Below the pieces are notes generated by a model. That model searched no databases, had not been told where the DNA came from, and was given only the letters and a program-made list of their open reading frames with translations. Below, piece after piece: positions 50,840-61,260 of a DNA stretch of 64,000 bases (within the stretch, counting starts at the first letter, position 1; each line of letters starts with the position of its first letter). Origin of the DNA: Zelonia costaricensis (taxonomy: Eukaryota; Euglenozoa; Kinetoplastea; Trypanosomatida; Trypanosomatidae); contig JASAOO010003522.1 in assembly GCA_030849075.1 (NCBI GenBank), forward strand, positions 28,420 through 92,419. Direction: 5' to 3'. The translations under genes were made by a program, and so were the position numbers.

Positions 50840-51806
50840 GCTGAGCGGCGCGGGCAAGCGGGGTGACACCCGTAGCGCGATGAGGGCCTCCCCGGTGCGG
50901 CAGCAGTGATGAGAGGGAGAGAAAGGGGAGGGGGGACAGGGACTCGCGATTCGCTCACAACTCCTTCCATCGGTTTCTCCCCCCCCTCCCTGTGCGTCTC
51001 TTGACCTTACTGCTGACCCCGTGTGTCTTCTATTCGGTTCTCTTCTCCTCTATCGCATGCATAGACTAGCACATGCGTCGTTGTAGGCGTCCGAGACGGG
51101 AAACGTAGTCGTCACGGAGGCGAGAGTGGGGGACGCTCATGCCAGGCAGAGAGATGAACGGGTGGGTGTGGGGACGTGCCATGAGCATCCATGTCAAGAC
51201 GGGTCCATGCGTCTCGTGGTGGACCGCGTGTGTGTGTGTGTGGGAGTGTTGTGCCGCCTGTGTCGCACAAAGCCGCTGGTGTGTACCACTTCTCTGATGG
51301 CCTCCCTCCCCCACCCCTCCCCCCGGAGTGGCACGACCTTTGCGTCCACCGCCACCGCCACCCCCACTCGTCCCACCCTTCTTCACCTTTCTCTTCCCCA
51401 CACCGGTTGGCGTGTGCGTGAACGCGTGTGTGTGCGTGTGTGCGTCTCCTCGATGCTGCATAAGCATCACCCCTTCTCCTCGCACTTCCCCTCCCCCGTC
51501 GCCACTATTCGTCATCTCCTTTTCGCGTCTGTATGTGTGTTTGTGTGTGTCGATGTCTGTGTTTGTGTCTGTGTGTTTGCCGCCTTAGTTCTCCCTTCTC
51601 TTACTTCTCCCTTCCCCCCCCCTTACGTGCAACACCCGCGCACGCAGGGTTGCTGCGGCCCGGGTGCCACGGACCTTAGTGTAAACCCCGCGGCGAGTCT
51701 GGCGTTGTACGCGATTGGCCCAGCCCTCCCTCACTCCCTTGCCCCCCTGCCAGCCCCTTCCCCCTCCCCCCCGCACCACGGTCCCCCCCCCCTCTCCGTG
51801 CGGACA

Positions 51807-51925
51807 TCAAAAACAAACAAACAACACAGGGCTCAAATGAAGAAAGGCAAAAACAAAAACAGAAAAAACAAACAACGGCCAAGGATACGAAAATAAAGAA
51901 CGAAATGAAATGAAATGAACACGGG
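51807..51925 (+). other. A-rich island
   Basis: About 120 bases strongly enriched in A (repeated CAAAAACAAA-like units, then several GAAAT units at 51900-51920), in sharp contrast to the GC-rich surroundings. It may be a mRNA 3'-end region or the A-rich end of an old retroposon; the sequence does not decide between these. Confidence 0.6.
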
Positions 51926-52657
51926 GAATGCGGCAACACGAAATCACCTTGGCGTCTGTGCATCTCTTCCCCTTCCCCTTCGCCCAAGTGCCCGCTTGAT
52001 GCGCTCCGCAGCACCTCCATCCTCCACGCGGCGGAGTTTGTGCGCGACGAGGTGCAACGCGAACACAACGGCTGAGCACACCGATCAAGCACCGTAAGTG
52101 GGCCGCTTTGTTAACTGCAAAGGCGCGAGCCTGCGGATCGCGCTGCATTGCATGCACGCCAGGTGACCTTCGCCTGAGTTGGCGCGAAAGCGGTGACCTG
52201 CTTCCCCCGCCTCCCCCCCCCCCGTCCTCGTCCGCTGTCTCTGTGCCCACAGGAATATCAAAGTGCGGTGTCCGCCCGATGTGTGTCACGAAGACTGCCG
52301 TGCTGCGGAGCCCAACTGCTCCAGCCCCCCCTCCTCCCGTGTGTGCTGTGGGCATGCAGCCCCCCTCCTCACCAACACGACTCAGGGAAGCAGCACTCTC
52401 GGCCCGCCTCACACGGGCCCGCCCCCCTCCCCTCCCAGAGCCACCACGAGCAGTGCTAGCGAGCGGAGTGGGGATGCCATGGAAAGCTCAAGGCCTCCGC
52501 CCCCCTCCCCCCCAAAACCACCGCTCCCCCTCTCGGGTCCCCATCTGCTGCTCTTCAACTCTCTTCGCCGCACACTGCCTCGTGCCTCCTCACACACGCG
52601 CGCACGGTGGTACAGCTCGCCGCTCTTCTACCGCCGTCTTTCCTCGCTCGCTCACAT

Positions 52658-52658
<1 letters not shown>

Positions 52659-52689
<31 letters not shown>
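52659..52689 (+). repeat. (CA)n microsatellite
   Basis: Near-perfect CA tract of about 31 bases in the spacer. Confidence 0.95.
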
Positions 52690-52691
<2 letters not shown>

Positions 52692-53960
52692 CTCCCTCGC
52701 CCCGCCCCAAGCTCTCCCTCTTCAGCGCCACCCCCTTTCTCACCTCCGCCATGTCGCTCACACTCCGCCGCGTCTTGGTCGTCGTCGCCGCGGCTGCCGT
52801 CTTCGCCTGAGCACTCCGCGCACGGTGTGGAAGATGAGCTTGGCGCGGCTTCCCCCTTAACTCCTTTTTCTGTATCGCATGCGTTCCATTTTCGTTCGCG
52901 TGATTCTGCAGCACTCATCGTAAACCTCAGTGCCTCACTCTGGCCCACTCCCTTCCCTTCAGCCCTCCCTCCCCCGTTCCTTCGTTTCTTCTTCGCTGTC
53001 GCTGCATCCGTGAGCCGCTGCACACGTTCCGTAAGAGGCGCACCCTCTGCCCCACCTCCCTCCGTACGGACGTCCGCAGTCGCCCTCCGCTGCGCGCCTC
53101 CGTGCCTTGCGCCGGCGGCCCTTGACGAGCCAGCGTCCTCTGCGCCTTCACCGGGCCGCCTCCGCACCACCCCACCCCACCCCACATGTGCACTTGCCTC
53201 TTTCCCGTCCCGCTCTCTCTCCGTCTTCGCTCCTTCTCGCCCTCCTCCCCTGCCCCTCGCCTCGCGCACCCGGCGCGGTGTGCAACGGGTGAAGGCCCGT
53301 AGAGCGGTGCCTCGTCGGCCCTCGATGCCGGTGGGTGGGTCGAACCCGCTGAGCCCGCACCCCCTTCTCTCTGGCCATTTTTCTTTTTTTTTTCTTGCAC
53401 GATTGTGCCTGTGCTACTTGCGCACCGCGGTGCGCTGCCCACCTCGCCGCGTGTTGGCACTCCGACCCTTTTCGTATTCCTCCGTCCCTTTGCGGCCCCC
53501 ATGCGGTGGCGGCCTGCGTGGACCTCGTGTCGGCACCGCACCCGGGGGACGCACCCATACGTGAATGGTGCTTGTGAATCCCTCCTAAGTGTAAGAAACG
53601 AAAGCTGCTCCCCGTTTGACACAACTGGTGCCGAGCCGGACGCCTTTGTTGAAGCGGCCCGCAGCGGTGTGTGTGCGCGTGTGCGTGTGTCACTTCTGCA
53701 CTCTCCTGATGCATTCGCGGCCTCCCTCCCCCCCCCCCGTAGGGGCCCGCACGTGCTTGGCGGGCCTCAACTGCCAGCAGCGTCGGTGACACTCCTCCTG
53801 TTCTCCAAGGGAGGCTCCACCACAGGAGAGGCCCGTGCCCGTTGACTACCACGCGCTCCCTGCCTGCGAGCTGCACTCTTGCTCTACCTCCGCCCTCATG
53901 TCCCCCATCAACTCCCTCACTGCCGTCTCGGGTTTTCTGCTGCATGTACTGTTTGGTGTC

Positions 53961-53978
53961 CCCCCCCCCTCACACCAG
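53961..53978 (+). promoter_or_regulatory. Candidate trans-splice acceptor for aminopeptidase P
   Basis: A C run followed by AG at 53977-53978 gives a leader of about 111 bases. An alternative is the longer C tract with AG at 53741-53742 (leader about 348 bases). Confidence 0.4.
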
Positions 53979-54089
53979 CGAGGCCCTTGCCTCCCAACCC
54001 CTCCCCTCCACCGCACTCTCCCCGCGGGCTCTTACACGCGAGTGGTTCCGCTCCGTGGCTTTCCATCTCTCGCAGCTCGCGTCGCACGC

Positions 54090-55892
54090 ATGAAGGGAGC
54101 TCCCGCCGCCGCCGCACTTCGCGCGGTACGCGAAAAGATGAGCGCCACGCCCGTCGCTGCCCTCATCGTCCCCACGAGCGACGCCCACAACAGCGAGTAC
54201 GTGGCGGCGCACCTGCAGACCCGCGCCTTCATCTCCAACTTCAACGGCAGCGCCGGCACCGCCCTCATCACGATGGACAAGGCGCTGCTGTGGACGGACG
54301 GCCGCTACTGGATCGCCGCGGAGGCGCAGAAGTACGCGGAGTTCGACCTCATGAAGCAGGGCAAGCCGGGTGTACCATCTGTGGAGAGCTGGGTCCGCGA
54401 CAACCTCGGCGCCGCCGCCGCCGTCGGCATGTGCCCGTACGTGGTCACCGTCGCGGAGTGGGAGCGGCTGAGCAAGAAGATCAACCTGCGTCCTGTCCCA
54501 AACATCGTGCAGGACATGATGCCGCCGGAGAAGAACGCGCAGAAGATGTACGTGCGGCCTGCGAAGTTCTGCGGCGCCACGTGCCCCGAGCGACGCAGCG
54601 CCATCCTCGCCGACGCGGCAAAGCAGCACTGCGACATGGCGATTCTGTCCGCGCTGGACGAGATCGCCTGGCTCACGAACCTGCGCGGCGGCGACGTCGA
54701 CTACAACCCCGTCTTCTACGCCTACGCCGTGCTGGACGCGCAGCAGGAGAAGGTCGCTGTCTACGTCAACCTCGAGAAGGTCACGCCGGAGGTGCGGCAG
54801 GCGTGCGAGGCGCACATCGACTTTCACGCCTACGAGGACTTCGAGGCGTACCTCAAGCAGCTGCCCAAGGGCCGTAAGGTCCTCGTGGACGAGCGCCAGA
54901 CGAGCGAGGCGGTCTTCCAGCTTCTACAGGAGGCCGGCGCGGAGACGGTGCGTGTCGTGTGCGGCCCGGCGCAGAAGCTGAAGGGCATCAAGAACGCCGT
55001 GGAGCTGCAGGGCTTCCGCGACTGCCACGTGCGTGACGGCGCGGCGCTCACCCGCTACCTCGCCTGGCTGCACGATCAGATCGCGATGAAGGACGTCACG
55101 GACCTCAACGAGTTCGACGCCGGCACGAAGCTGGAGGCGTTCCGGGCAGAGGGCGAGCACTTTGTGCAGCTGAGCTTCGACTCCATCTCCGCCACCGGCC
55201 CCAACGCGGCCATGTGCCACTACAAACCGCCACCGTCTGGCTCGGCTGCGATCCGCAAGGATCAGCTGTACCTCATCGACAGCGGCGCCCACTACTGGGA
55301 CGGCACCACGGACGTCACCCGCACCATCTGCTTCTCCGCCCCCCGCGAGGAGGAGCGGGAGGCCTACACGCTGGTGCTGAAGGGCCACATTGCGATCAAC
55401 ACTGCCGTCTTCCCGAAGGGCACGAGCGGGGCACGCCTGGACACGCTGGCCCGTGCGGCGCTGTGGCAGGTCGGGCTCGACTACCCGCACGGCACGGGCC
55501 ACGGCGTCGGGTCCTTCCTGAACGTGCACGAGGGCCCGCACGGCATCGGCATCCGGCCCACCCCGACGGAGGCGAACATGGAGCTGTACTCCATCGTCTC
55601 CAACGAGCCCGGGTACTACAAGGACGGGCACTACGGCATCCGCATCGAGAACCTCGAGGAGGTCGTCGAGTGCCCGACAACGTACAGCGCGATCGGCTTC
55701 TACACGATGTCGCACCTCACCATGGCACCGCTCTGCCGCGACCTTATCGACACTGGGCTGCTCACCGCGGCTGAGCGGGCGTGGGTGGACGCGTACCATG
55801 CCAAGGTGGTCGATCAGATCATGCCACACCTGCAGAGGGCAGACGACCAGGGCGCGATTGCGTATCTCCAGTACCACGCGCAGCCTCTCTGA
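54090..55892 (+). CDS. Aminopeptidase P (Xaa-Pro aminopeptidase), M24B metallopeptidase
   Basis: 600 residues, the length of cytosolic XPNPEP1-type enzymes. Removes an N-terminal residue ahead of proline in a dinuclear metal (usually Mn) site. Seen: N-terminal creatinase-like domain (NSEYVAAHLQTRAFISNFNGSAGTALIT, split here as an N-lobe of about residues 1-150), a second similar domain (about 165-310), and a C-terminal pita-bread catalytic domain (about 315-560). All five metal ligands are in place: Asp397 (in LIDSGAHY), Asp408 (DVTRT), His471 (GTGHGVGSFLNVHEG), Glu506 (NEPGYY) and Glu520 (IENLEEV). The start at 54090 (MKGAPAAAAL) is preferred because upstream in-frame sequence is leader-like. 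No signal peptide. A cytosolic role in peptide turnover is expected. Confidence 0.95.
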   Translation: MKGAPAAAALRAVREKMSATPVAALIVPTSDAHNSEYVAAHLQTRAFISNFNGSAGTALITMDKALLWTDGRYWIAAEAQKYAEFDLMKQGKPGVPSVESWVRDNLGAAAAVGMCPYVVTVAEWERLSKKINLRPVPNIVQDMMPPEKNAQKMYVRPAKFCGATCPERRSAILADAAKQHCDMAILSALDEIAWLTNLRGGDVDYNPVFYAYAVLDAQQEKVAVYVNLEKVTPEVRQACEAHIDFHAYEDFEAYLKQLPKGRKVLVDERQTSEAVFQLLQEAGAETVRVVCGPAQKLKGIKNAVELQGFRDCHVRDGAALTRYLAWLHDQIAMKDVTDLNEFDAGTKLEAFRAEGEHFVQLSFDSISATGPNAAMCHYKPPPSGSAAIRKDQLYLIDSGAHYWDGTTDVTRTICFSAPREEEREAYTLVLKGHIAINTAVFPKGTSGARLDTLARAALWQVGLDYPHGTGHGVGSFLNVHEGPHGIGIRPTPTEANMELYSIVSNEPGYYKDGHYGIRIENLEEVVECPTTYSAIGFYTMSHLTMAPLCRDLIDTGLLTAAERAWVDAYHAKVVDQIMPHLQRADDQGAIAYLQYHAQPL

Positions 55893-56426
55893 AGCGCGCT
55901 CGAGCGAGTTCAGAGTTGATGTGTGTGGCTGATTTGTGGAGGAGGAGTAAGGCAAGATGCTTGCGGTGCGGCAGTCTGCTGCTTGCTGCGGCCTCGCGTC
56001 TGCCTGTTTGGAAGGCGTGCGGAGGTCGAATGGCCCTGCTGTTGCTCTTGACTGTCTGGAGTGCACCCTCTCACGTTTCTGCATCCTTTGTGGGTGGCCG
56101 CAGACGCAGAAGAAGCGTTTAAGAGTGTTGTGCATCAGGCCCGTACCTGGTGTGTGTCTGTGTGTGTGTGTGGGTCGGTGTGCTGTGCACCCTCTTCCCG
56201 GAGGATCGGCAGTCGACTTCACGCGGCTCTCCGCTACCGCTCCAATCCCATCTCTCCCCCTCCACCCCCGCCCCCCCCCCCGTATCTCCTCCCTTCTCTC
56301 ACACATCCACACACACACACATACACACGTTGGCTTCTCACGCCCGCGCCACAGCTCCACAGCTCCGCCTCTTTCCACTCTCCTCCTCTCCTCCCCAACC
56401 CCCACCCCACCCCACCTCCCGCAACC
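55893..56426. other. Intergenic region before histone H4
   Basis: No gene. It has a GT tract near 56153-56174, C-rich pyrimidine tracts (about 56245-56295), a CA tract (about 56304-56328) and candidate splice AGs at 56353-56354 and 56361-56362, giving an H4 leader of about 65-73 bases. Confidence 0.7.
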
Positions 56427-56729
56427 ATGGCCAAGGGTAAGCGCTCCGCCGATGCCAAGGGCAGCCAGAAGCGCCAGAAGAAGGTGCTGCGCGACAACAT
56501 CCGCGGCATCACGCGCGGCTCGATTCGCCGCATGGCGCGCCGCGGTGGCGTGAAGCGCATCTCGAGCGAGATCTACGAGGAGGTGCGCCGCGTGCTCAAG
56601 GCGTATGTCGAGGATATCGTGCGCTCGAGCACGGCGTACACCGAGTACGCGCGCAAGAAGACGGTGACGGCCTCGGACGTCGTGAACGCGCTGCGCAAGC
56701 GCGGCCACATCCTCTACGGCTACGCTTAG
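56427..56729 (+). CDS. Histone H4
   Basis: 100 residues, core nucleosome histone. Seen: a basic N-terminal tail ([19 protein letters not shown]) that is diverged from the SGRGKGGKGLGKGG tail of animals and plants, as known for trypanosomatid H4, then the histone fold with [31 protein letters not shown], and the C-terminal [21 protein letters not shown] (compare TVTAMDVVYALKRQG in other eukaryotes). Length and fold match the family. The gene is single here, with no adjacent second copy or other histone gene. Expression in trypanosomatids is post-transcriptional and tied to S phase (family knowledge). Confidence 0.97.
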   Translation: MAKGKRSADAKGSQKRQKKVLRDNIRGITRGSIRRMARRGGVKRISSEIYEEVRRVLKAYVEDIVRSSTAYTEYARKKTVTASDVVNALRKRGHILYGYA

Positions 56730-57538
56730 TGCGTGAGCGAGGCAGGCCGGCTACGGCACGCCGCTGCAGGTCCCTCCCTCCCCCCTCTTCCCCTTCCCTT
56801 GCGTCCCTGGCCGCTGCTGCATCTCTTCTCCTCTGCCACTGCGAGGTGGGCGGTGCGTGTCGGGAGCTTCGAGCGCGTCTGATGGCGCACCAAGGCGGGG
56901 GTGGAGGAAGGCGCGGAGACCCGCCACGTATTCATAGAGAAACTTTTATCTTTGCCCCTTTTCCCGACTCGATTCCCCGACCTACCCCCTGCGGAGGGAG
57001 AGAGAGAAACACACGAGTTCGACAAGATAAACACCGAGAAGGCTGCGGACGCGACGTCAGCCCATCAGCCGGGATTGCTGAAGCTCCCTTCATCTAGTCC
57101 CTGGCGAGCAGTGCCACCGTCACGTGGCGCACACAAGTGCGCATACCTCTCCATCTGAGCGCGGTGACTCCATCTCGCACTCCGGCTCCCGGTATCGCCG
57201 CGGTGTGCCTCGTGGCCACCGCAAACCTGCGACCCCCCTGCGCCGCCCTGCCCTCTTCCACCAACCTCACCCTCTCCCCCCCCTCTCACGTCGGCGGCTT
57301 GATGGCAGTCTTCTCCCTCTCTCTTACGTGCCCGGTTCTTTGCTCCTCCCCTCCCCTCCCCCCTTCCGTAGAGCCGTGCGATGCCGTGTGCGGCGACTCC
57401 CTTGAGCACCCTCATCAGCACCCCATCACACGGGCTTTGAGCCGCCGCCGCCGCAGTCGCCTTCGCGCACGACCCCCTTCCCCGCCCCTTTTGCGCCTCT
57501 ACCGACTCGCACCGGGTGTGGCTCTACGCGTGGCCGAC
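56730..57538. other. Intergenic region between histone H4 and LRR gene
   Basis: No gene seen. It holds the H4 3' UTR and pyrimidine tracts; the most likely splice acceptor of the next gene is AG at 57370-57371 after a C/T tract of about 30 bases, giving a leader of about 167 bases. Confidence 0.65.
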
Positions 57539-59240
57539 ATGGACCGCTTCTTTCCGCGCGTGAACAATGCCCATCAGACCCTTCTCAACACGGAGGCGTA
57601 CAGCACCAGCACAGAGCGAGCGTCGCACCTCCTCGCCGCAACCCCTGGCAGCGCGTTGGCGCAGGTGCTCGGCTACGTCGGCCCACGAGTGAGCTACGCT
57701 ACGGCGGCTGCGTCCCCCGTGGCCCGGGCGTACGGGGAGCTGCTCAGCGGCCCGCACGGCGGCCGCTACATCTACGTTGACACCACCGGCGATGTCATTG
57801 CCCACACGCTCAGCTCCGCGCAGATGGACGCGTTCTATCCAGACGTCCTCGAGCTTGCCCGCTGGTGGCTCGAGACGTGCTCGCTGGAGCTTCACGTACG
57901 AGGCAGCAGCGCCGCGCTTGCCGTGCTCGACACCGCCAGCACCGCAGCCCTCGATGCCCGAGCGCGCCTCCGCGGACTCCACATCGAGGAGTACGAGCGC
58001 TTCACTCACGCCGTTGACCCTGCCGTGCTGCGTCAGCTCACCTCCCTTGCAGTCCACGACCGCCACGGCGTTCTCTGCGATGCGACGGCAAGCGAGCTGA
58101 CGCGGCTACGCGAGGTGAGTGTGGCGGGCTGCGGCGAGGCCACGTATCACGTCGTCGCACAGCTCCCTGCCGTGGGGAAGCTGCACCTCGGCGGCGCCAC
58201 GCAGGTGGTGCTAGACATGAACGCCGTCGCCTGCGCCGCACGGCTGGAGCGGCTTTCGCTGCACCACGGCTGCGTCGAGAGCCTCTGCGGGTTTGCCCGG
58301 TGTGTGGCCCTCACCCGCTTCGAGGCGTTCGGGTGGCGCCTGCTGACCAGTGTAGCCCCGCTCGCGGGTGCCGCGCAGCTGCGCTGTGTGGACATCTCCA
58401 GCAGTGGTGTGTCGTGCATTGGCGGGCTCGCCACGTGCAGCCGCCTGGAGTGCGTGCACGCGCGCGACTGCCGCCTCCTGCGCACGCTCACGCCGCTCCG
58501 GGGTGCGCCGGCGCTGCTGCATGTCGATGCGGCCACCAGCGGCGTGCGCTCTGTGGACGGGCTCGACGCGTGTGCGCTGCTCGAACGCGTTGACGTGCGC
58601 TGGTGTGCCCACCTGCACGGCCTCGCCGCGCTCTCCACCTGCACGCGCCTGCGCCGCCTCGACGCCACCGGCAGCGGTGTCCGCACTGTGGATGGACTCA
58701 ACACGTGGGCCGCCCTCGAGTACGCCCGCTTCAACCAGTGCAGGCTGCTGGGGAGGCCTTGGGCCCCTCGCGGCGGCCCCGCGTCTGCGCACGCTCGAGG
58801 CGCAGCAGAGCGGCGTGCACACGCTGGACGGCCACAACACGTGGCCCGCTCTCGAGTGCATTCGCATTGCCGGCGCGCGGCACCTGCGTAGCCTCGCCCC
58901 GCTCGCCGGAGCACCGCGCCTTGGCGCCATCGAGGCGGGCGGGAGCGGCGTGCACAGCATCGAGCGGCTCCACACGTGCCCGGCGCTGGAGTACGTGGGG
59001 TTTGCCGGGTGCCGGCAGCTGCGCAGTCTCCTTCCCCTCGCCGGGGCGCCGCGGCTGCGGGTTATCAACGCGGCGGGATCGGGGGTGCACTGGATCGACG
59101 GCATCGACCGCTGCCCAGTGCTGGAGTCTGTGGACTTCCGCCGATGCGAGCACCTCACGGACCTGACGCCTCTCGGCCAAGCCCCACGGCTGCGCCACGT
59201 GCGCGCCGACGGCAACGCTGCGGCGGAGGCTGCGATGTAG
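57539..59240 (+). CDS. Leucine-rich-repeat-like protein, interrupted by a +1 frameshift near 58750
   Basis: Starts at ATG 57539 (MDRFFPRVNN). Frame 1 carries an N-terminal region of about 200 residues and then LRR-like repeats, but runs out of pattern after CRLLG near 58750 and stops at 58891. The repeat pattern resumes in the next frame (GLGPLAAAPRLRTLE) and ends at 59240. Seven repeats carry the motif (S/G)-G-V-x-(S/T/W)-(L/I/V)-D-G-L at strict 135-base spacing; the one containing the GGGG at 58750-58753 is 136, so a single extra base explains the break. Each 45-residue unit holds two LRR-like halves (L.PL..AP.L and ALE...F..C..L). No TM or signal peptide seen. Either a sequencing error in a G run or a real disabling mutation. 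Role probably protein binding; partner unknown. Full length would be about 567 residues. Confidence 0.75.
58271..59084 (+). repeat. Tandem 135-base (45-residue) coding repeats in the LRR gene
   Basis: Equivalent codons (the Gly before Val in the SGV motif, or its counterpart) begin at 58271, 58406, 58541, 58676, 58812, 58947 and 59082. The spacings are 135, 135, 135, 136, 135, 135. Confidence 0.9.
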
Positions 59241-60309
59241 GCAGGGGCATGCTGGGCACCACGTTGTTGGTGCTGCAGCGGCGGTGGCCTCATCTTTCCG
59301 TGTCTGTCTGTGCGGTGAGCAATGGACGCGTCACTGTCGCTTCACCGACCCCTAAGACTGCGTGCGCGGGTCTGACCTCGTCAGGTGGAACGTGGCGGCT
59401 GGACCGCTCGTCGACGCCGCCACCCATCAGCTCGGGCGAGCGCGCCTCTCCTTCTGGGTCTCTGTCTCCGTGTCACGTTCGCGGCGGGGGCCCCCCGCAC
59501 CGCCACCTCGTCTGCCCGTACGCCATTGGCACCTGATCACGGCTGCAGCCGTGCCCAGCTCGCAGAACCCCTCTTCGATTCTTTTTTCCTTCCTCCCCCT
59601 CCTCCCTCTCCCACGTGGCTGCTGCGTGGGTACATTGCTTATCGTCTGCTTCGGTGACCCCTCCCCCCCCCCCGTCTCTCCCTCTCTCAGCCGCAGTGCA
59701 CCGCGTGGCTGCCCTATGCACCGCCACAGACCTTCCCTCCCGAAGCTACGCAACCGACCCTGCCTTCGCCACGGCAGCCCCCTCTCACGCGTGCTGTAGT
59801 CTCCGCGTACACGTGCATTGCACGTAGGCGCGAGAAGACGCACGGCACGCACTCGCGGAGCGGCTGAGCGTCTCCTCGATGAGCGACTTCGCCGTCCTGT
59901 CTGCCCTCCACCGCACCGCCTGTGCACCACATCGACTGCTGCGCTCCATCCCCCGCCCCCCCCCCCCCTCTACCCTTGCTTCCCTTGCCCTCAACCTCCC
60001 CCTCCCGCCCGCGCTCTGCACTCAGAACTCATAAACGCCGTCACGACGCACAACTCACTCAGCCCACTTCTCCCAAACGTCTTTTATTTCTCGTGTATTC
60101 ACGCATATTCCTTTACGCGTCGTCACGCATCACCCGCGCACAAACACGGCGCCGGCTCACCTGCACAACGCACCCCTGCCCCTCCCAACCCTCTTCCACC
60201 CATCTCCCCCCCCTCCCCCCACAACTACCCGCCCCTTCGCCGCGCACGCACCTTCTCGTCTCTCCTCCGTCAGCCCGACCCACCTCCCTCCGTCAGCCCG
60301 ACCCACAGC
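59241..60309. other. Intergenic region before AQP1
   Basis: No gene supported. It contains C-rich pyrimidine tracts (about 59660-59680, 59945-59970, 60190-60230), and a near-tandem duplication of about 20 bases just ahead of the start (copies around 60264-60283 and 60287-60306), each with an AG (60272-60273, 60295-60296); a third AG lies at 60307-60308. Confidence 0.6.
60200..60273 (+). promoter_or_regulatory. Candidate trans-splice acceptor region for AQP1
   Basis: A long C/T tract is followed by AG at 60272-60273, giving a leader of about 36 bases. The duplicated AG at 60295-60296 would be an alternative site. Confidence 0.4.
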
Positions 60310-61260
60310 ATGATGCAAACTGCCGCCGTGCCCGCCCACGCGCCCAACGACGAGGAAGTGCACATATACCTGGGCAAGGAGGAGCAGCTCCACCACGCCA
60401 GCGGCGAGTTCGACACCGATGACCATCTCCCAACGGAGGCATCCGAGAAGCGCGATCTGACGTCGCAGGACGCGTGGCCGCTGTACCGCTACCGCTGGTG
60501 GATGCGCGAGTACTTCTCAGAGTTCTTCGGGACCTTCTTCCTCATCTCGTTTGGCGACGGCGTCTGCGCCACGACGACCTTCAACGGTGGCTCGACGGGT
60601 TCGTATCAGAGCAACTCCAGCTACCTCGCGATCACCTTCGGCTGGGGGTTTGGCCTGTGCATTGCGCTCTTCATCAGCATGGGCGTCTCCGGCGGCCACC
60701 TCAACCCCGCCGTGACGCTGGCCAACTGCGTGTTTGGGGCCTTCCCGTGGCGTAAGGCCCCGGGCTTCATCCTCGCCCAGATCCTCGGCGCCATGGCCGG
60801 GGCTGCAAACGTCTACGGCCTCTTCAAGCCGTACTTTGACGAGGGGCAGCGCAACCTGCAGCCGGGCGAGACCATGACGACCAAGTACGGCGGCGTGTTC
60901 TGCACCTACCCGGGTGTGCCGAACGGGTACGCCGTGTGGAGTGAACTCTTCAACACGATTGCGCTCATGATGGGCATTCTCGCCTTGAACGATAACCGCA
61001 TGACGCCAGCGATTGGGTACAAGCCCATTGCAGTGGGGCTGCTTGTGTTCGCGATTGGCGTCACCACAGGCATCAACTCCGGCTACGCCATCAACCCCGC
61101 GCGTGACCTCGGTCCGCGCATCTTCACGGCGATGCTGTGGGGCAAGGAGCCGTTCACGCTCTTCAACTACTACTTCTGGATTCCCACCTTCATGCCGATC
61201 GTTGGCGCCGTCCTCGGCATGTTCCTGTACATCTTCTTCATCATCCCTGCCGGGGCGTGA
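60310..61260 (+). CDS. AQP1: Aquaglyceroporin AQP1
   Basis: 316 residues, the size of Leishmania AQP1. Conducts water and small neutral solutes such as glycerol; in Leishmania AQP1 is also the entry route of trivalent antimonite (family knowledge). Seen: a hydrophilic N-terminal tail of about 65 residues, six hydrophobic helices, and two half-helix pore loops, SGGHLNPAVTLAN (first NPA at Asn132) and NSGYAINPARDLGPRI (second NPA at Asn262). Arg265 is the selectivity-filter arginine and Asp266 right after it is the GlpF-type residue that marks aquaglyceroporins rather than water-only channels. Two consecutive ATGs (60310, 60313) are equally possible starts; the open frame further upstream is leader-like low complexity. 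The assignment is strong; location in plasma or flagellar membrane comes from family knowledge. Confidence 0.95.
   Translation: MMQTAAVPAHAPNDEEVHIYLGKEEQLHHASGEFDTDDHLPTEASEKRDLTSQDAWPLYRYRWWMREYFSEFFGTFFLISFGDGVCATTTFNGGSTGSYQSNSSYLAITFGWGFGLCIALFISMGVSGGHLNPAVTLANCVFGAFPWRKAPGFILAQILGAMAGAANVYGLFKPYFDEGQRNLQPGETMTTKYGGVFCTYPGVPNGYAVWSELFNTIALMMGILALNDNRMTPAIGYKPIAVGLLVFAIGVTTGINSGYAINPARDLGPRIFTAMLWGKEPFTLFNYYFWIPTFMPIVGAVLGMFLYIFFIIPAGA

Larger units (their letters stand above)
50840..54089. other. Intergenic region (about 3.2 kb) between cytochrome b5 and aminopeptidase P
   Basis: No gene supported. It holds G/C-rich tracts, an A-rich island (51807-51925), a moderately complex segment (about 51930-52510) that could be a degenerate retroposon remnant, a CA tract (52659-52689), a T run near 53382-53396, and pyrimidine tracts with AG at 53741-53742 and 53977-53978. 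The longest frame (52263-53564) is Pro/Ser/Arg low complexity. Confidence 0.6.

Noticed and set aside
53335..53360. T-loop-like GTCGAACC that could belong to a tRNA
   Set aside because: No matching acceptor stem or anticodon arm could be folded around it by eye; no tRNA gene was convincingly seen anywhere in the window.
52263..53564. Open frame of 433 codons between cytochrome b5 and aminopeptidase P
   Set aside because: Composition is Pro/Ser/Arg/His with CA-encoded His/Thr runs and no domain; typical of GC-rich spacer sequence.
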